From positions 1,116,001 through 1,180,000 of the forward strand of contig NZ_JAYMYY010000001.1 in NCBI RefSeq assembly GCF_039889165.1: DNA of 64,000 bases. Direction: 5' to 3'. A model generated the notes under the pieces. It was not told the DNA's origin. It did not search any database and saw nothing but the letters and a program-made list of their open reading frames with translations. The translations under genes were made by a program, and so were the position numbers. Of this stretch, positions 62,658 to 64,000 are shown one piece after another. How positions within the stretch are numbered: position 1 is the stretch's first letter; each line of letters opens with the position of its first letter. The stretch is from Pseudocitrobacter cyperus. GTDB taxonomy: Bacteria; Pseudomonadota; Gammaproteobacteria; Enterobacterales; Enterobacteriaceae.

Positions 62658-63815
62658 TCAGCTCCTGCGTATCGGCGGGCACCACATCAAATGCTCTTTC
62701 AGGCTCAGTGTTTCCTGTGGAAATGTCGTCAATAAATCGCGATATTGCTCGGCATATTTATGATAGCCCCGCAACGTCTGTAGCAGAACGCGTGTTGCAC
62801 TATCCCAGACGATACCCTGTAGATCGCTGTATGGCCATAAATCCGGCTCGCGAATGAACGGTACCAGATAATCGATACCCTTTTTCACACCTCGCCCATC
62901 GCGAATATGATTCCAGCGATCGATTTCCACATGTTCCGCATATCGGTTCAATAACAAATGCGCTTCCAGATTAAACAGCGAATAATGGAAGGGAATAGTA
63001 CGTTCCAGTTCCATGGTCTGCTTCCCATCCTGATCTATCTGCGCGGCCATTCGCTGAGTGAATCCTTGCTCGATAATCCGCGCCACCAGCCCCTTATCAC
63101 CATAAAACAGCGCATTCACCGTCCGCTGCACGTCATACCAGGTACCGTGATTGTTATGCCAGACATATTCTGAATGTCCGATATCGCTGTAATACATCCA
63201 GTGGTTGAAATCGCGGAACCACTGGTGCAGCCCGATAATATCGTCCGTATCCAGCACCCCGGCTGGCGATATCAGGCCAATCGTATCTATCACCATCCAT
63301 AACAGCCGCGTATCAATAAGCCCGGTTCCTCTGCCGGAAACCACGCCGGGAATGGCCTGTCCATAATTGAGATGCGGCGTCATCCGCGTATCGCTATCAA
63401 GGAACCAGCAGCGAATCTGTACTGCTGCGGCCTGAGCGTACTGTTTTTGCCCGGTGAAATACCAGGCGAGCCCCAGCGTCAGGCAACGCTCGCACATACG
63501 TATAATACGCGTGGTATCCGTATCATTATTTTCGCACTGTGGATTCGTATGCCCATCACGACGGATATAAGGCAGACCATTCGGCCTGCGCGGATTGGGC
63601 CACCAGTAGGTGCCCAGGCTGTAGTAATCATGGGCATCGCCGCTCGCCGGACGTAACTTTTTATGCACCACACTCTCTGGCGCCAGGCGCTTTAAACCGT
63701 CCGCATCGCTTACCAGCCGGCTAAGCGCTAGCTGAAGCGGTGAAAAAGGCTGCTTCAACCCCTGCCGGGCATTCTCCAGGCAGGTTTCGTCAAGGGTGTA
63801 GAGTTTTATCGCCAC
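62658..63815 (-). CDS. Alginate-lyase-family (PL5-like) protein, cytoplasmic
   Basis: The 385-residue protein fits the alginate-lyase (alpha/alpha-barrel) family. Conserved pieces are YYSLGTYWWPNP near residue 65, the active-site-type motif HNNHGTWYDVQ, and ERTIPFHYSLFNLEAHL. It has no signal peptide, so it should act on oligosaccharide already imported. It starts with GTG at 63815 with GGGGGAATAAG in front, five bases after the stop of a sugar ABC ATPase gene, so both form one operon. Family members cleave uronate polymers or oligomers by beta-elimination. With a KdgR-controlled porin next door, the substrate may be an unsaturated or acetylated oligouronide rather than alginate. Confidence 0.82.
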   Translation of the reverse strand: MAIKLYTLDETCLENARQGLKQPFSPLQLALSRLVSDADGLKRLAPESVVHKKLRPASGDAHDYYSLGTYWWPNPRRPNGLPYIRRDGHTNPQCENNDTDTTRIIRMCERCLTLGLAWYFTGQKQYAQAAAVQIRCWFLDSDTRMTPHLNYGQAIPGVVSGRGTGLIDTRLLWMVIDTIGLISPAGVLDTDDIIGLHQWFRDFNHWMYYSDIGHSEYVWHNNHGTWYDVQRTVNALFYGDKGLVARIIEQGFTQRMAAQIDQDGKQTMELERTIPFHYSLFNLEAHLLLNRYAEHVEIDRWNHIRDGRGVKKGIDYLVPFIREPDLWPYSDLQGIVWDSATRVLLQTLRGYHKYAEQYRDLLTTFPQETLSLKEHLMWCPPIRRS

Positions 63816-63820
63816 GGTGC

Positions 63821-64000
63821 TTATTCCCCCTTGTCGGCAATACGTTCACCCGATGCCGCATCAAACAGATGCACCCCGGAAAGCTTTGGCTGCAACCACA
63901 CTTTGTCCCCCTCTTTTACCGCCAGACGCTGCTTGAACACCGAGGTAAATGCGCCTCCGCCGGTATCGCAGAAGAGCTGCATATCTGAACCGGTATTTTC
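63821..64000 (-). CDS. Sugar ABC transporter ATP-binding protein, C-terminal end (UgpC/MsmX type)
   Basis: Only the last 59 codons are in the window. The translation, ENTGSDMQLFCDTGGGAFTS and onward through LAVKEGDKVWLQPKLSGVHLFDAASGERI, is the TOBE_2 domain that ends MalK/UgpC-type ATPases. It would energise an ABC importer for oligosaccharides, with permease and binding-protein genes presumably beyond the right edge. The lyase-family gene follows after five bases in the same operon. Confidence 0.85.
   Translation of the reverse strand, partial: ENTGSDMQLFCDTGGGAFTSVFKQRLAVKEGDKVWLQPKLSGVHLFDAASGERIADKGE

Noticed and set aside
1..64000. Mobile elements, CRISPR arrays, tRNA genes
   Set aside because: I looked for transposase motifs, direct-repeat arrays and cloverleaf-like segments on both strands and found none that I could support.

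Overview
The window is a piece of enterobacterial chromosome. Gene content, order and protein lengths follow the Escherichia coli K-12 segment from macB down to moeB almost gene for gene, read in reverse. Several departures from K-12 (no ybjH, no yliE/yliF, a DoxX gene beside poxB, an added two-component/PTS/sulfatase block, a pectin-type uptake locus beyond moeB) point to a relative such as Citrobacter, Salmonella or Enterobacter. Citrobacter-like is my best guess, but sequence reading alone cannot settle the genus. I see no tRNA or rRNA gene, insertion sequence, prophage or CRISPR array.

Layout. 1-9.5 kb: macAB efflux pump (macB cut by the window edge), ybjX, ybjD, aqpZ, lysO, then the nitrosative-stress pair hcp-hcr and a DoxX protein. 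9.6-16.9 kb: poxB, ltaE, ybjT, ybjS, amiD, ybjQ, ybjP. 17.0-21.1 kb: the arginine ABC transporter artPIQM and artJ, each behind paired ArgR-type boxes. 21.1-26.9 kb: an accessory block absent from K-12, made of a histidine kinase and response regulator plus an operon for an ascorbate-family PTS (IIC, IIB) and a cytoplasmic sulfatase-superfamily hydrolase. 26.9-32.8 kb: rlmC, ybjO and the putrescine importer potFGHI. 33.1-36.6 kb: ybjC-nfsA-rimK-ybjN facing grxA and ybjM. 36.9-44.3 kb: ybjL, the sigma-E small RNA rybB, rcdA, ybjJ, ybjI, mdfA, ybjG, deoR. 44.4-52.9 kb: two small unknown genes, dacC, gstB, yliI, bssR, rimO, a cold-shock-domain protein, a YaiL-type protein and an exported protein built of 14-16-residue repeats. 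53.2-61.6 kb: the glutathione importer operon iaaA-gsiABCD facing moeAB. 61.6-64.0 kb: a KdgM-type porin, a PL5-like lyase-family protein and the end of a sugar ABC ATPase, with a near-ideal KdgR operator upstream of the porin gene.

Functional themes are envelope stress and drug export (macAB, mdfA, ybjG, rybB, lysO), redox and nitrosative defence (hcp-hcr, nfsA, grxA), nutrient ABC uptake (art, pot, gsi), molybdenum cofactor maturation (moeAB), and two accessory carbohydrate systems. The PTS-sulfatase block is the best candidate for an undescribed system: it suggests that a charged, perhaps sulfated, sugar is imported by phosphotransfer and cleaved in the cytoplasm. The KdgR-linked porin/lyase/ABC locus is the second candidate.
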